Source: CAWBRT01 sp963832785 (GTDB lineage Bacteria > Acidobacteriota > Terriglobia > Terriglobales > Acidobacteriaceae). From it: a stretch of DNA of 64,000 nt. The stretch spans positions 62,001-126,000 of the forward strand of contig CAWHVF010000008.1 of NCBI GenBank assembly GCA_963832785.1, written 5' to 3'. Under the pieces are notes generated by a model. The model did no database searches, was not told where the DNA came from, and saw only the letters and a program-made list of their open reading frames with translations. The position numbers and the translations under genes are program-made. The stretch's first letter is position 1; the number at the start of each line of letters is the position of its first letter. Positions 51,875 to 61,755 of this stretch are shown piece by piece.

Positions 51875-52631
51875 AGTCGCCTCCGAGATAGGCCTGTACA
51901 ACGGCCGGATTAGTCTGAACTTCCTGCTGCGTGCCCTCTGTCAGCTTGGTGCCGAAGTTGAGGACCACCAAGCGCGGGCAAATCGCCATGACCAAATCCA
52001 TCCGGTGCTCGATTAGGAGGATGGTGAGATTAAAATCGCGGTGGATGCGAGCGATCAAATCACGCAAATCGAGGATTTCGTCTGGATTCATTCCGGCTGC
52101 CGGCTCATCTAATAGCAGAAGTTTCGGAGTCAAAGCCAGGGCCCGCGCTATCTCCAGACGTCTGGCCAGCCCATAGGGCAGCCCGCCGGCGCGCATTTCG
52201 GCGCGATCGGAAAGCCCCATAAGATCCAAAAAAACCATCGCTTTCTTAATTACCCGCTCATTCTGCCGGCGCATCGAGGGAAGAGCCAACATCGCACTCA
52301 CAAACCCATAGGAGGGCTCGTTGTGCAGCGCCAGCTTGACATTGTCCAGAACCGAGAGATTGTTAAATAGCCGAATATTCTGGAAGGTTCTTGCTATACC
52401 CCTGCCGACCACTTGATGAGGTGGGAGTTGATGAATGGGCTGGCCGGAAAAAAAGATGCTGCCAGAATCGGGTCTGTAAACCCCCGTGATCAAGTTGAAT
52501 ACGGTAGTCTTGCCGGCTCCGTTAGGGCCGATCAAGCCGACAATTTCCCGGTCGTCGACTTCCATATCAAAGCCGTCGACAGCTTTGATTCCACCAAATG
52601 CTTTAGCTACTTGTTTGAGTTCAAGGAGCAC
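51855..52631 (-). CDS. livG: Branched-chain amino acid-type ABC transporter ATP-binding protein
   Basis: Protein of 258 residues from a GTG at 52631 (LLELKQVAKAFGG follows) with AGGAG upstream; the frame opens at 52670 inside livM. Walker A GPNGAGKTT, the LivG-specific RTFQNIRLF, LPYGLARRLEIARAL in place of the signature, Walker B LLLLDEPAAGMNP and LIEHRMDLVM are seen. It pairs with LivF in the transporter. Confidence 0.95.
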   Translation of the reverse strand: MLLELKQVAKAFGGIKAVDGFDMEVDDREIVGLIGPNGAGKTTVFNLITGVYRPDSGSIFFSGQPIHQLPPHQVVGRGIARTFQNIRLFNNLSVLDNVKLALHNEPSYGFVSAMLALPSMRRQNERVIKKAMVFLDLMGLSDRAEMRAGGLPYGLARRLEIARALALTPKLLLLDEPAAGMNPDEILDLRDLIARIHRDFNLTILLIEHRMDLVMAICPRLVVLNFGTKLTEGTQQEVQTNPAVVQAYLGGDYANVAR

Positions 52632-53517
52632 TTGTCGTCTTCTCCTGCGCACGTGTGCTCCGTTTGGCAACTCGCTTCCACAATTTGATCAGGGGCTTTA
52701 CGGAAAATTCGCGGTATCCCATCAGCCCAACTGGGCGGAAGATCATAATCAGGATCAACATCAATCCGTAGATCACCAGCCGCCACATACTGGCCACGCG
52801 AAGTAACTCTGGCAGCATGACAAAGATGGCAGCCGCTAGAATTGGTCCGGTAAGGCTGCCGATTCCGCCAGCTACCACCGCCGTGATCAGTGCGGTTGAT
52901 TGTACTCCTGTAAACATGGCTGGCTGGATAAACATCAGGTAATGCGCCAGGAGAGCCCCCGCGACACCGCAGAAGGCTGCGCTGCAGGCTAACGAGCGCA
53001 ACTTCGTTTGGAAGACATTCACTCCGATCATCTCGGCGGCGATGGCATCTTCTCGTACGGCAACCGCACGCCATCCAAAGCGAGAGTGAATATAATCCCG
53101 GGCCAGCCAAGCGATAATCGCCAGCGCAATTAAGGCAACGGGGAGGTCCGTGAGCCGTGCAATTCCTGGCAGTCCCCTTGCCCCCTGCGTTATCTCCAGG
53201 TTTTCCAGCAAAACCCGCACCGCTTCCCCGAACCCCAATGTCGCGATAGCAAAATAGTCGCTGCGTAGTTTAGCTTTAAGGGTTGGCACGCCAATGACAA
53301 AGGAGCTTGCCGTTGCCGCCAGCGCCCCGGCCAATATCGCCAGAAGAAAGGAAACGCCAAAGAAGTGCGTAAGAATGGCAGCCGTATAGGCGCCAATCGC
53401 CATAAATGCCGCGTGTCCGAGTGAAAACTGGCCGGTAAAACCGGTGAACAGCGCTAGCCCGGTGGTCGCAATAGCCTGAATCGCACTGAGGATTAAAACT
53501 GCAACAACATATCCCAT
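52621..53517 (-). CDS. livM: Branched-chain amino acid-type ABC transporter permease
   Basis: Protein of 298 residues with about eight hydrophobic segments. FTGQFSLGHAAFMAIGAYTAA is the family N-terminal block and GGIGSLTGPILAAAIFVMLPE the C-terminal one. It overlaps livG by 11 bases and follows livH after 112 bases. Confidence 0.95.
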   Translation of the reverse strand: MGYVVAVLILSAIQAIATTGLALFTGFTGQFSLGHAAFMAIGAYTAAILTHFFGVSFLLAILAGALAATASSFVIGVPTLKAKLRSDYFAIATLGFGEAVRVLLENLEITQGARGLPGIARLTDLPVALIALAIIAWLARDYIHSRFGWRAVAVREDAIAAEMIGVNVFQTKLRSLACSAAFCGVAGALLAHYLMFIQPAMFTGVQSTALITAVVAGGIGSLTGPILAAAIFVMLPELLRVASMWRLVIYGLMLILIMIFRPVGLMGYREFSVKPLIKLWKRVAKRSTRAQEKTTSAP

Positions 53518-53629
53518 CAGCGTCTTATCCCCGCACTCCGTGTCCGTGTTGTAATATCCCTGGGCAAGCTTTTGCTGGCCCCACCTGACCCTGCCGCCGT
53601 TCCCGAAGAAAGCGCGCTCAGGATTCTGC

Positions 53630-54499
53630 TTATACTTTTTCTTCCAAACTCTTGCCGAACAACCCTGAAGGACGGAACAACAGCAGCACGATCAGGAAGG
53701 TGAAACTGAACACATCCCTTAACGCCGTGCTGACATATACGGAAACAAAGCTTTCCACGATACCCAAAACAATTCCGCCAATGACGGACCCTGGGAGGCT
53801 GCCGAGGCCCCCAATGACTGCCGCGATGTACGCCTTATTTGTGATCCAACCCATTGTCGGGTAGACGAGATACTTGATTCCCAAAAAGACGCCCGCCATA
53901 CCGGCGAACAGGCCGGCAATGGAGAAAACCACGGCCAATAACTTGTCAAGATTGACCCCTAGCGTACTCAGCATGGTCATGTCGCGGGCGGCTGCTCTTA
54001 TGGCTACCCCCAGCTTCGCTTTGGCCAGAAACACCGTCAATCCTGTGATGGCAATCGCGGAAAGAGACAGGGCGCCGATGTCCAGGAGGCCTATGCTTGA
54101 GTTCGCTATCTGGATGGAATGCTGCAAAAACTCCGGATAATTAAAGAAATGTGCGCCAACCGTCACATAGACCAGGTTCTCTAGGAAAATAGCGGCTCCC
54201 ATGGCGCTGATCATGAAATACAGCGGAACGGCGCGCTTCAACCGCAGCGGCCGGTAAGCCAGTTTTTCCACCAGAACAGCAATTACCGCGCTTCCGATCA
54301 TGGCGCCTACCATGGAAACCAGAACCGGCACCCCAAACCATTTGCAAGCATAAAAACCGATGTAGGCGCCTAGCATGATAACAACGCCATGGGCGAAATT
54401 ACTGAAGTTGAGAATACTGAAGACTAGAGAGTAGCCGACTGCCATCAAGGCATAGATCCCGCCGATTGCAATCCCGGTTATCAGCGTCTGCAGAAACAC
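53630..54499 (-). CDS. livH: Branched-chain amino acid-type ABC transporter permease
   Basis: Protein of 289 residues from a GTG at 54499 (FLQTLITGIAIGGIYAL follows) with AGGAG upstream. The open frame to 54673 adds a basic stretch foreign to the family. ILNFSNFAHGVVIMLGAYIG and GGLGSLPGSVIGGIVLGIVE are typical LivH blocks. It is the first gene of the operon; no promoter could be assigned in the 366 bases upstream. Confidence 0.94.
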   Translation of the reverse strand: MFLQTLITGIAIGGIYALMAVGYSLVFSILNFSNFAHGVVIMLGAYIGFYACKWFGVPVLVSMVGAMIGSAVIAVLVEKLAYRPLRLKRAVPLYFMISAMGAAIFLENLVYVTVGAHFFNYPEFLQHSIQIANSSIGLLDIGALSLSAIAITGLTVFLAKAKLGVAIRAAARDMTMLSTLGVNLDKLLAVVFSIAGLFAGMAGVFLGIKYLVYPTMGWITNKAYIAAVIGGLGSLPGSVIGGIVLGIVESFVSVYVSTALRDVFSFTFLIVLLLFRPSGLFGKSLEEKV

Positions 54500-54865
54500 G
54501 CCAGTTCTCCTGGTTGTTAGGAACTGTTCTTGCGGTCTGAATTGCTGGAATTTAACTCGCCGTGAGCGATTTTGCAAGGCGAAACTGCTTCCCGGCCAAA
54601 CCGCGCCGACAAACGCAAAAGAGCGCCGGACCGATACGCATTTCCGCAGCGCCAGGCGCGCCCCCAGCGCCACGCAGGGCTAATTTGGCGAACACGCGAT
54701 AGATCAGCTCCGCAGCGTCAGGAGTCTAGGACATTACTTTTGTAGCGTTTAATAAACACTCTGTGGGGGCGGATAATCCAGGAGCTAAAGGATTAGGGTC
54801 TACGACCGATTCTCTCCGTCCATCCGAGCCGCTAGAATACGGCAATTCCAACCAGGCGGTTCTCA
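54500..54865. other. Gap between divergent livH and an exported-protein gene
   Basis: About 366 bases without a credible gene. Promoters for the liv operon (minus) and the gene at 54866 (plus) are expected here; none stands out. Confidence 0.4.
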
Positions 54866-55426
54866 TTGTCACTGCTCAGCTACTTGCTGCCGTTGCTGTT
54901 GTGTATGTCGTCGCTTCTTTGCGCCGGGCAGGCGCCCCGCACCGCTGCGGTGCCACAGGGCGAAGGCCACGTTCTGCCGCAGCGCCAGGCGCAACTTGTG
55001 CAGATAGGTGTGCGCTCATACCCGGACGGCTCGCACCTTCCTATTTGGGCGCTGATGTTGGGGGACACCGCAAATGCCGAACAAGTTGCCGGCCGCTACC
55101 GCGGCTTGGGGCCATACAGCCTAAATGCGACGCTCTGGACGCGCGCCGAGGACGGTCCGGCGTGGGTGATGACCACCTTCCGCCGGCCGGTGACGATAGA
55201 TGAGGCGGTGGACTTACACAACAATCGGGAAGCCTTTACTTCGCGGCGACAGGGCGACCGGTCACTGCTGCCGCCTGCCTTCGCCAGGCTGAAGGCTGGC
55301 CTCATCGACAACGTGGATTTCATCATCCAGTATGACGATGGCAGCGCCAAGGCGTATCTCTATCCGGGTACTTCCAGGAGCGATGCGGAAGACACCACGG
55401 CCGCAGTCGGCAGTTTGATGCGGTAG
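54866..55426 (+). CDS. Hypothetical exported protein
   Basis: Up to 186 residues if the TTG at 54866 is used, which gives a good signal peptide (SLLSYLLPLLLCMSSLLCAG); an ATG at 54905 is in frame but would cut into it. The mature part carries PIWALMLGDTANAEQVAGRYRGLGPYSLNA and YDDGSAKAYLYPG. The family is not recognised. It converges with the dehydrogenase gene, with only three bases between stops. The start is uncertain. Confidence 0.55.
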   Translation: MSLLSYLLPLLLCMSSLLCAGQAPRTAAVPQGEGHVLPQRQAQLVQIGVRSYPDGSHLPIWALMLGDTANAEQVAGRYRGLGPYSLNATLWTRAEDGPAWVMTTFRRPVTIDEAVDLHNNREAFTSRRQGDRSLLPPAFARLKAGLIDNVDFIIQYDDGSAKAYLYPGTSRSDAEDTTAAVGSLMR

Positions 55427-55429
55427 CCT

Positions 55430-56914
55430 CTACCAGCGCTCGATGACCGTCCTGGTTTCGGTGTAGAAGCGGACGCCGTCTTTGCCGGTGGCGTGCAGAT
55501 CGCCAAAGAACGAGCCCTTCCAGCCGCTGAAGCTGAAAAACGCCGCCGGCGCGGCCACGCCGATGTTGATGCCTACCATGCCCGCGTCCACGCGGGTGCG
55601 GAACTGGCGCGCAGCAGCGCCGCTGCGGGTGAAGATGCTGGCGGCATTGCCGAAGCGCGAAGAGTTGGCCGTTGCCAGCGCCTCGTCCAGATCGTGGGCG
55701 CGCATGACGCACAGCACCGGGCCGAAGATCTCCTCTTTGGCGATAGTCATCTCCGGCGTCACGTGGTCGAAGATGAAAGGACGGAGGAAGAAGCCTTTCT
55801 GGGAGCCGGCGCTACGGCCGTCCAGCACCAGGCGCGCGCCCTCCTGCACGCCTTTCTCGACACAGGAGAGCACGCGCTTGACGGCGGCGGCGCGCACCAG
55901 CGGGCCCATGGCCACGTCCGGCTGCAAGCCGCTGCCGAGGTGGATTTGTGCCGCCGCCTTCCACAGCCGCGGGACCAGTTCGTCTCCGACACGTCCCACG
56001 GCGACGACCACGCTGCCGGCCAGGCAGCGCTGTCCGGCTGCGCCAAAGGCGGAGCCCATAATCGCCTTCACCGTCAGGTCGAGGTCGGCGTCCGGCATGA
56101 CCAGCAGATGGTTCTTGGCGCCGGCCAAGGCCTGGACGCGTTTGCCTGTCGCCGCCGCTTCCCGGTAAATGTACCTGGCAACAGGCGCGGAGCCGACAAA
56201 CGAGATGGCGCGGATATCCGGGTCTTGCAGCAGTGCGTCGACCGTTCCGCGCCCGCCGTGCACCACGTTGAGGACTCCGGCGGGCACGCCTGTCCGGCTG
56301 AACAACTCTGCCAATAGGACCCCGCTCAGCGGCGTGCGCTCGGACGGCTTAAGTACGAAGGTATTTCCCGCGGCAATGGCGATCGGAAACATCCATAGCG
56401 GGATCATGACGGGAAAGTTGAACGGGCAAATTCCCGCCACCACGCCGACGGGAACACGCACGCTATGGCTATCGATGCCGCGGGCGATCTGCTCGACGGT
56501 TTCGCCCATGATCAGCGTAGGCATACCGCAGGCGAAGTCCACCACCTCGATGCCCCGCTTCACCTCGGCGCGCGCATCCTCCAGGGTCTTGCCGTTTTCG
56601 ACCGTGACCTGGCGCGCCAGGGTGTCGAAATTTTCCTGCAGCAGTTGCTTGAAGCGGAAAAGGTACTGCACGCGATCGGTGACGGGAGTCTCGCGCCAGG
56701 CGGGAAAGGCGCGCGCCGCCGACTGCGCGGCTTCATGGACGTAGCTGCCCGCGTCCATCGGCACCCGGCACAACACTTCCCCGCTGGCGGGGTCAAAGAC
56801 GGGCTCGGCTCCTTCGGCTGAAGGCGTGCGCCACTGGCCGCCGATGAACATCGGCGTCAGGATTTCCGCCCGCTCCTGAGGTTCGAGTACGGGTGTCCAG
56901 TTGGTCTGCGACAT
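55430..56914 (-). CDS. Methylmalonate-semialdehyde dehydrogenase (acylating)
   Basis: Protein of 494 residues from the ATG at 56914 (MSQTNWTPVL), with GAGGA upstream. It is of the aldehyde dehydrogenase superfamily, MmsA/IolA branch: CPFNFPVMIPLWMFP, the GAKNH segment (ALAGAKNHL) in place of the usual general-base Glu region, and catalytic Cys297 in GQRCLAGS. It converts methylmalonate semialdehyde to propionyl-CoA (or malonate semialdehyde to acetyl-CoA) in valine, beta-alanine or inositol breakdown. It follows the sugar-type ABC genes by eight bases, so an inositol or related polyol substrate is possible; this is inference. Confidence 0.92.
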   Translation of the reverse strand: MSQTNWTPVLEPQERAEILTPMFIGGQWRTPSAEGAEPVFDPASGEVLCRVPMDAGSYVHEAAQSAARAFPAWRETPVTDRVQYLFRFKQLLQENFDTLARQVTVENGKTLEDARAEVKRGIEVVDFACGMPTLIMGETVEQIARGIDSHSVRVPVGVVAGICPFNFPVMIPLWMFPIAIAAGNTFVLKPSERTPLSGVLLAELFSRTGVPAGVLNVVHGGRGTVDALLQDPDIRAISFVGSAPVARYIYREAAATGKRVQALAGAKNHLLVMPDADLDLTVKAIMGSAFGAAGQRCLAGSVVVAVGRVGDELVPRLWKAAAQIHLGSGLQPDVAMGPLVRAAAVKRVLSCVEKGVQEGARLVLDGRSAGSQKGFFLRPFIFDHVTPEMTIAKEEIFGPVLCVMRAHDLDEALATANSSRFGNAASIFTRSGAAARQFRTRVDAGMVGINIGVAAPAAFFSFSGWKGSFFGDLHATGKDGVRFYTETRTVIERW

Positions 56915-56922
56915 AGGGTTCC

Positions 56923-57771
56923 TCATTTCACGGCGCCGATGGTGAAGCCGGAGATAAAGCGATCGAGAAACAGGTTGTAGACAATCGCTATGGGCACGCT
57001 GGTGATCAGGCAAGCAGCCATCAGCGAACCCCAGTAATAGACGTCGCCGCGCACCAGGAAGATCGGCACTCCCACCTGCACCACCTGGTGAGCGTCGCTG
57101 GAGATAAACGTCAGCGCGTAAACGAACTCCTGGGTCACCAGGGTGAAGGTGAAAATCACCACCGTCAGAATGCCGGAAATCGAGATGGGGACGACGAGTT
57201 TTAAGAAGGCGCCGAAGCGCGTCAGCCCGTCCACCATGGCGGCGTCTTCCAGGTCGCGCGGGATGGATTTGAAGAAGCCCATCAGCAGCCAGATGGAAAA
57301 AGGCACGGTGAAGCTGGGATAAGTGACCACCAGCGACCAGATGGTGTTCTGCAAGCCAAGGTCGGCGACGATGCGGAACAACGGAATGAAGAGTAGCGTG
57401 GGCGGCACCAGGTAAGTAAGAAAAATGCCGATGCCGAGGCGCTGTCCCCAGCGTCCGGTGAGCCGTGCCAAGGCGTAGGCGGCAGGTAGGGCCAGCAGCA
57501 AAGTGATGGCAGTCACCAGGATGCCAACGATCAGAGTATTGATCCCCCAGCGCATAAAGTCGGTCTGGTTGAAGAGGTACTCCAAATGGCGCAGCGTCGG
57601 CTTCAAGTTGAAGATGAAGGGGTTGTTCTGAAGATTGTAGAGGTCCTGGGTCTGTTTGAAGGTGGTGATCAGCATCCAGTAGAACGGGAAAGCCAGCAGG
57701 ACGCAGAACACCACGACGGTGATGGTGCGGGCGGTGGTGGAACCCAGGCGGCGACTAAGGCTGGCGATCAT
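56923..57771 (-). CDS. Sugar-type ABC transporter permease (MalG-like)
   Basis: Protein of 282 residues with six membrane spans and the cytoplasmic coupling loop DLEDAAMVDGLTRFGAFLKLVVPIS (EAA motif). It forms the inner membrane channel with the permease encoded upstream, whose stop overlaps this start as TGATG. The substrate class is carbohydrate, set by the family only. Confidence 0.94.
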   Translation of the reverse strand: MIASLSRRLGSTTARTITVVVFCVLLAFPFYWMLITTFKQTQDLYNLQNNPFIFNLKPTLRHLEYLFNQTDFMRWGINTLIVGILVTAITLLLALPAAYALARLTGRWGQRLGIGIFLTYLVPPTLLFIPLFRIVADLGLQNTIWSLVVTYPSFTVPFSIWLLMGFFKSIPRDLEDAAMVDGLTRFGAFLKLVVPISISGILTVVIFTFTLVTQEFVYALTFISSDAHQVVQVGVPIFLVRGDVYYWGSLMAACLITSVPIAIVYNLFLDRFISGFTIGAVK

Positions 57772-58742
57772 CAGACCACCTCCGCGCGATGCGCCATGCG
57801 CAGCATCAGGACGGCGACCACCACCAGCACCGGCACCAGGAACAGAGAAATCGCCGCGCCCGCCGCCAGGTCGCCGCCCAGCACGCCAGTGAAAAATGCC
57901 AGCGAGGGCAGTACCTGGGTGGTATCGTAAGGCCCGCCCCGGGTCAAGATGTAGACGACGGTCATGTCGGTGAAGGTGAAAATTATCCCGAACAGTACGG
58001 CGACGTTGATGATCGGCAGCATCATGGGGATGGTGATCTGGAACAAGGTACGCCAGAAGCCGGCGCCGTCCACCTGGGCCGCTTCCGGAATTTCACTGGG
58101 GATGGCCGTCAGGCCGGCCAGCAGGATCACGGTTGAGAACGGCAGCAGGCGCCAGGTCTGCACCAGGATCACCGATATCATGGCCAGTGAAGGCTCGCCC
58201 AGCCACATGGGCGGGGTAAATTGGTTGACCAGGTGAATGTGGATCAGCACCCAGTTGATCACGCTGTAGAGCGAGTCTAGAATCCATTTCCAACCGATAG
58301 CGCCTAGCGAAATGGGCGCCACCCAGGGCAAAAGGATCAGGAAACGCACCAGCCCACGCCCGCGAAACTTGTCTTTCAGGGCGAGCGCCAACATGGTCGA
58401 ACCGACGATGACCAGCACCTGGGAGGAAATGGTAAAGATAAACGAGTTCGCCAACGATTGGCGAAAGGCGGGGCTCTGGATAATGCTGCGGAAATTAGCC
58501 AGTCCCACGAATTGATATCCGACACTGCCCACGCGCACGTTGCCGAAGGCGTATAGAAAAGCCAGAACCAGGGGCACACCGATGAGGGCCACTATATAGA
58601 TGAGGGCCGGTGCAAACATCGCCGCCCCCAGCCAGTTGAAGCGCTGGCGCCAGCCCAGCGGCGGCGCCGTGATCTCGGTCGCGACCGGCACTAGGGCAAC
58701 TTCAGGCTCGGTCTCCGCTTTGCGGGAGAGATTTACTGCCAT
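57771..58742 (-). CDS. Sugar-type ABC transporter permease (MalF-like)
   Basis: Protein of 323 residues with six spans after a cytoplasmic N-terminus of about 30 residues. The EAA loop reads IPEAAQVDGAGFWRTLFQITIP. It starts ten bases inside the ATPase gene and overlaps the next permease by one base, so the three are translated together. Confidence 0.94.
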   Translation of the reverse strand: MAVNLSRKAETEPEVALVPVATEITAPPLGWRQRFNWLGAAMFAPALIYIVALIGVPLVLAFLYAFGNVRVGSVGYQFVGLANFRSIIQSPAFRQSLANSFIFTISSQVLVIVGSTMLALALKDKFRGRGLVRFLILLPWVAPISLGAIGWKWILDSLYSVINWVLIHIHLVNQFTPPMWLGEPSLAMISVILVQTWRLLPFSTVILLAGLTAIPSEIPEAAQVDGAGFWRTLFQITIPMMLPIINVAVLFGIIFTFTDMTVVYILTRGGPYDTTQVLPSLAFFTGVLGGDLAAGAAISLFLVPVLVVVAVLMLRMAHRAEVV

Positions 58743-59785
58743 GTCAGCGGCCTCGGCTGGGTGCGCAATTCGGTCCTACGGTCGAAGAATTTCAAATCCT
58801 GCTCGGCGACAGTGAAATCGTAGGCGCGATCGGTCTCGGTGGGTATCCCGCCGGCAATGGTCGAGGGAAGCCTGGAAACGACGCTCTGGCGGTTGAAGCG
58901 GCCGCCCTCCAGCGCACCGTACAGGATCGACTCCGAGCCCAGAAATTCAATCAGCTTCAGGCGGAAGCGGAACGGTATGTGCACGCCGGCCCGGGGCGAG
59001 GCCGCCGGGCGCAAGTGCTCCGGACGAAAGCCGACGATCACCTTATCGTGTTCCAGCAGGTTCATCGGCGGGGAGCCCAGAAAAGTGGCGACAAATGTGT
59101 CGGCCGGCTCCTCGTAAGCTTCTTTCGGCGTCCCAACCTGGTGCACGACACCGCTACGCAACACCGCCACGCGGTCGCCCATGGCCATGGCTTCCACCTG
59201 ATCGTGAGTTACATAGATGGTGGTAGTGCCGAGCTTTTTTTGAAAATCCTCTATCTCCTCGCGGGCGGAGGCGCGGAGCTTGGCATCGAGGTTCGACAGC
59301 GGTTCATCCAGCAGGAACACGGTAGGATTGCGCACCATGGCGCGGGCCAGGGCTACGCGCTGGCGTTCCCCGCCGGACAGCTCGCGCGGCCGGCGTTGCA
59401 GCAGGTGCCCGATGCCAAGCAGCCGCGCCGCCCACTCTACCTTCTGCTTGTGCTGTTGCCTCGGCACTCCCTGGGCTTTCAGCGGAAAAGCGATGTTGTC
59501 ATACACGCTCAGGTGGGGATAGAGGGCGTAACTCTGGAAAACCATGGCGATGCGGCGCTCGCGGGGAGTCAGCGGGGTGACATCGCGGCCTCCGATGAAG
59601 ACCCGGCCGGCGGTGGGCGGTTCCAGGCCGGCAATCATACGCAGCAGCGTGGTTTTGCCCGAGCCCGAAGGTCCCAGCAATACCAGGAACTCGCCTTCGT
59701 CAGTTTGCAGACTGACATCGTTGACTGCTCCCAGTTCGCCCTTCTTGAATACTTTGCTGATGTGCTTGGTTTCGACTACGGCCAT
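58733..59785 (-). CDS. Sugar-type ABC transporter ATPase (UgpC/MsmK/MalK-like)
   Basis: Protein of 350 residues. Walker A GPSGSGKTT, signature LSGGERQRVALARAMV, Walker B VFLLDEPLSNLDA and YVTHDQVEAMAM, followed by a C-terminal OB-fold regulatory region (FRPEHLRPA and on). MalK-type ATPases may serve several importers. It lies between the solute-binding protein and the two permeases. Confidence 0.95.
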   Translation of the reverse strand: MAVVETKHISKVFKKGELGAVNDVSLQTDEGEFLVLLGPSGSGKTTLLRMIAGLEPPTAGRVFIGGRDVTPLTPRERRIAMVFQSYALYPHLSVYDNIAFPLKAQGVPRQQHKQKVEWAARLLGIGHLLQRRPRELSGGERQRVALARAMVRNPTVFLLDEPLSNLDAKLRASAREEIEDFQKKLGTTTIYVTHDQVEAMAMGDRVAVLRSGVVHQVGTPKEAYEEPADTFVATFLGSPPMNLLEHDKVIVGFRPEHLRPAASPRAGVHIPFRFRLKLIEFLGSESILYGALEGGRFNRQSVVSRLPSTIAGGIPTETDRAYDFTVAEQDLKFFDRRTELRTQPRPLTWQ

Positions 59786-59887
59786 TTGTTATCCATTTTT
59801 ATTGTTCAGATGCGGCGATTCGGTGCGTGCCGCGGACAGCGTTCTCGCCGGCAGAGCTGCAGGAGAAACAAGAACCGCCATCGTGGT

Positions 59888-59917
59888 CCCCAGCAAGTCT
59901 CCATTGGCCTGCTGGGG
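59888..59917. repeat. CCCCAGCA hairpin repeat, copy B3 (short)
   Basis: CCCCAGCA (59888-59895) pairs with TGCTGGGG (59910-59917); the flanks differ more than between B1 and B2. It sits nine bases past the stop of the solute-binding protein gene, between it and the ATPase gene, where a stem-loop could lower expression of downstream genes relative to the binding protein. Confidence 0.55.
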
Positions 59918-59925
59918 GCAGGTGG

Positions 59926-61272
59926 CTATGCCTTCCACCGGGCGAAGATGCGCTTGCACTCGGCTTCAGCTTCGCTGGCGGCCTGCTCGGGCGTGCTCTG
60001 GCCGCGAGCTACCTTGGCGAACATGGTCGGTACGACCCAGGTATTGAATATCTCGCTGATGGCCGGAGTAGCATATCCAGGGTGGCCGATGTTGGTTGAC
60101 CAGCTCAGCGCGTCGGCAATCACCTTGTACTTGTCCGGCGGCGAAGCTTTTGGATCATACGAGACCTCCTTGACCAGATCGGGGACGGTTTTGGCAAAGG
60201 AGGGGAAGTTATAAAATTCGCTCGCCTTGAAGGCCGCCGGAAAATCGTTGATCAGGTCGACCAGGAACTGCTTGGCCCCATCTTTGTTGTTGGCGAAATT
60301 CCAGACGGCATAGCAGCTCATCACGTGCTCCGAGGCCAAGGCCGCAGCCGGTCCATTCAGCGCCTTGACTAGCTGGATTTCCTGCGACATCTTGGGGTTG
60401 TCCTTTTCCGCCTCGCGCGTCACCGATATGGCGTTCTCCACGTAGGACACGCGGCCGGCCAGGATGGCACGGTTGTTCGACGACGGATCCCAAGTGAAGA
60501 CCTCCGGCGTCTCCGTCTCTGTGTACAGCGCCTTCATGTATTTCAGCGCTTCGATGGTTTGCTTGGAATTGATCGTGACATTCCCATGCTCATCCTGCTC
60601 GGAAGCGCCGTAGGACCACATCAAGGCGCGCATGGCCATGCTGGAATCGAGTTCCTGTGAGAGGCCGATACCGCACGGATTTCCGGTCTTTTTGCGGATC
60701 TTGCGCGCGCCGTCGAGCAACTGCTCCCAGGTAGCCGGACCGTTTGGGTATCCGACCTCGGACCACAAGTCCTTGCGGTAGTTGCCCGGGTCGGGCACAT
60801 AAGAATCTGAGAAGGCAAAGTACTTTTTGGTGCCGGGATCGTAGGTCGATCTGACCGCCAGGTCCACCGGCTTGCCCCACTTCCTCCCCACCTCTTGATA
60901 GATTTCAGCGTGGTCGATGACCTGGGCCTCGTAAGCCGAGGGCGGCTCCAGGAACATGACCAGGTCGTGACCTTTCTTGGCCGAGACTTCCGCAGCAGCG
61001 CGGGCCGGGATTTCGGTTAGCGTGATGTGGTCAACGATGACCTGAGTGTTGTGCTTCTGTCCCCACTGCTTGGCAAAGGTGTTGTCGAACCACACATCGT
61101 AGGCCGGGACGAAGTGGCTCCATTGCAGGATCGTCAGCGTCTTTTGCTGTGCCGCAGCGCGCTCCGGGAACAGAAAAAACGGGCCGCTTGCGGAAGCCGC
61201 CAGCGCTCCGGCGCCCGTCAACTTCATAAAGTCCCGGCGTGAGATGCCATCCTTCCTTCTATTCTTCGACAT
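59926..61272 (-). CDS. Extracellular solute-binding protein, Tat-exported
   Basis: Protein of 448 residues of the carbohydrate-binding family 1. The N-terminus has a twin-arginine motif SRRDFMK (11-17) and a hydrophobic segment, so export is by the Tat route, as in many acidobacterial binding proteins. The fold is seen in LTILQWSHFVPAYDVWFDN and GVPWQ-type central segments. It is first in the importer operon and defines its substrate, most likely a sugar or polyol. Confidence 0.92.
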   Translation of the reverse strand: MSKNRRKDGISRRDFMKLTGAGALAASASGPFFLFPERAAAQQKTLTILQWSHFVPAYDVWFDNTFAKQWGQKHNTQVIVDHITLTEIPARAAAEVSAKKGHDLVMFLEPPSAYEAQVIDHAEIYQEVGRKWGKPVDLAVRSTYDPGTKKYFAFSDSYVPDPGNYRKDLWSEVGYPNGPATWEQLLDGARKIRKKTGNPCGIGLSQELDSSMAMRALMWSYGASEQDEHGNVTINSKQTIEALKYMKALYTETETPEVFTWDPSSNNRAILAGRVSYVENAISVTREAEKDNPKMSQEIQLVKALNGPAAALASEHVMSCYAVWNFANNKDGAKQFLVDLINDFPAAFKASEFYNFPSFAKTVPDLVKEVSYDPKASPPDKYKVIADALSWSTNIGHPGYATPAISEIFNTWVVPTMFAKVARGQSTPEQAASEAEAECKRIFARWKA

Positions 61273-61755
61273 CTGCTGCTCTCCTCCACTGAGAGCGGTA
61301 TTGCACTGCGGTAGGTAGGCCCGTGAATGTCCGGGAGGCCGCGCGTGCCCGCTGTTTCACGCCGCGGCGCTGGCTGTCAAAGCGTTTCGGCAAGCCGAAC
61401 TTCAGGCTTGCATGAGATTCGCAATGGCTCGTCTTACGACCGATCTCCGGCCCGAAATGCTCGCCACTGGCGAAGATGATCCGGGATAATGCGCAGTTGC
61501 CCGGTCAGAGCGCATTCGTGATACCTGGCAAGCCGAGTAGCTGATCTGTCGCTGGGCGCCACCGCCCGCATCGGGAGCGCGGCAGCAGCACGCGCAGGCA
61601 AACACCGCACGCGCCGGATCGAGATGCGCGCAGACGTTCAGAGTTCCGGCAGAAATTCCCGTAACTTTGACCGCAAGAAACGGATAGCCACGACTGCGCG
61701 TGTCCGCTATTCTCATTGCCGATATCCGAGCTTCGGCGATGCGGCAGGAGTAAAC
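61273..61755. other. Gap without a recognisable gene
   Basis: About 480 bases. Open frames on both strands show no family resemblance. It should carry the promoter of the importer operon (minus); none was identified. Confidence 0.4.
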
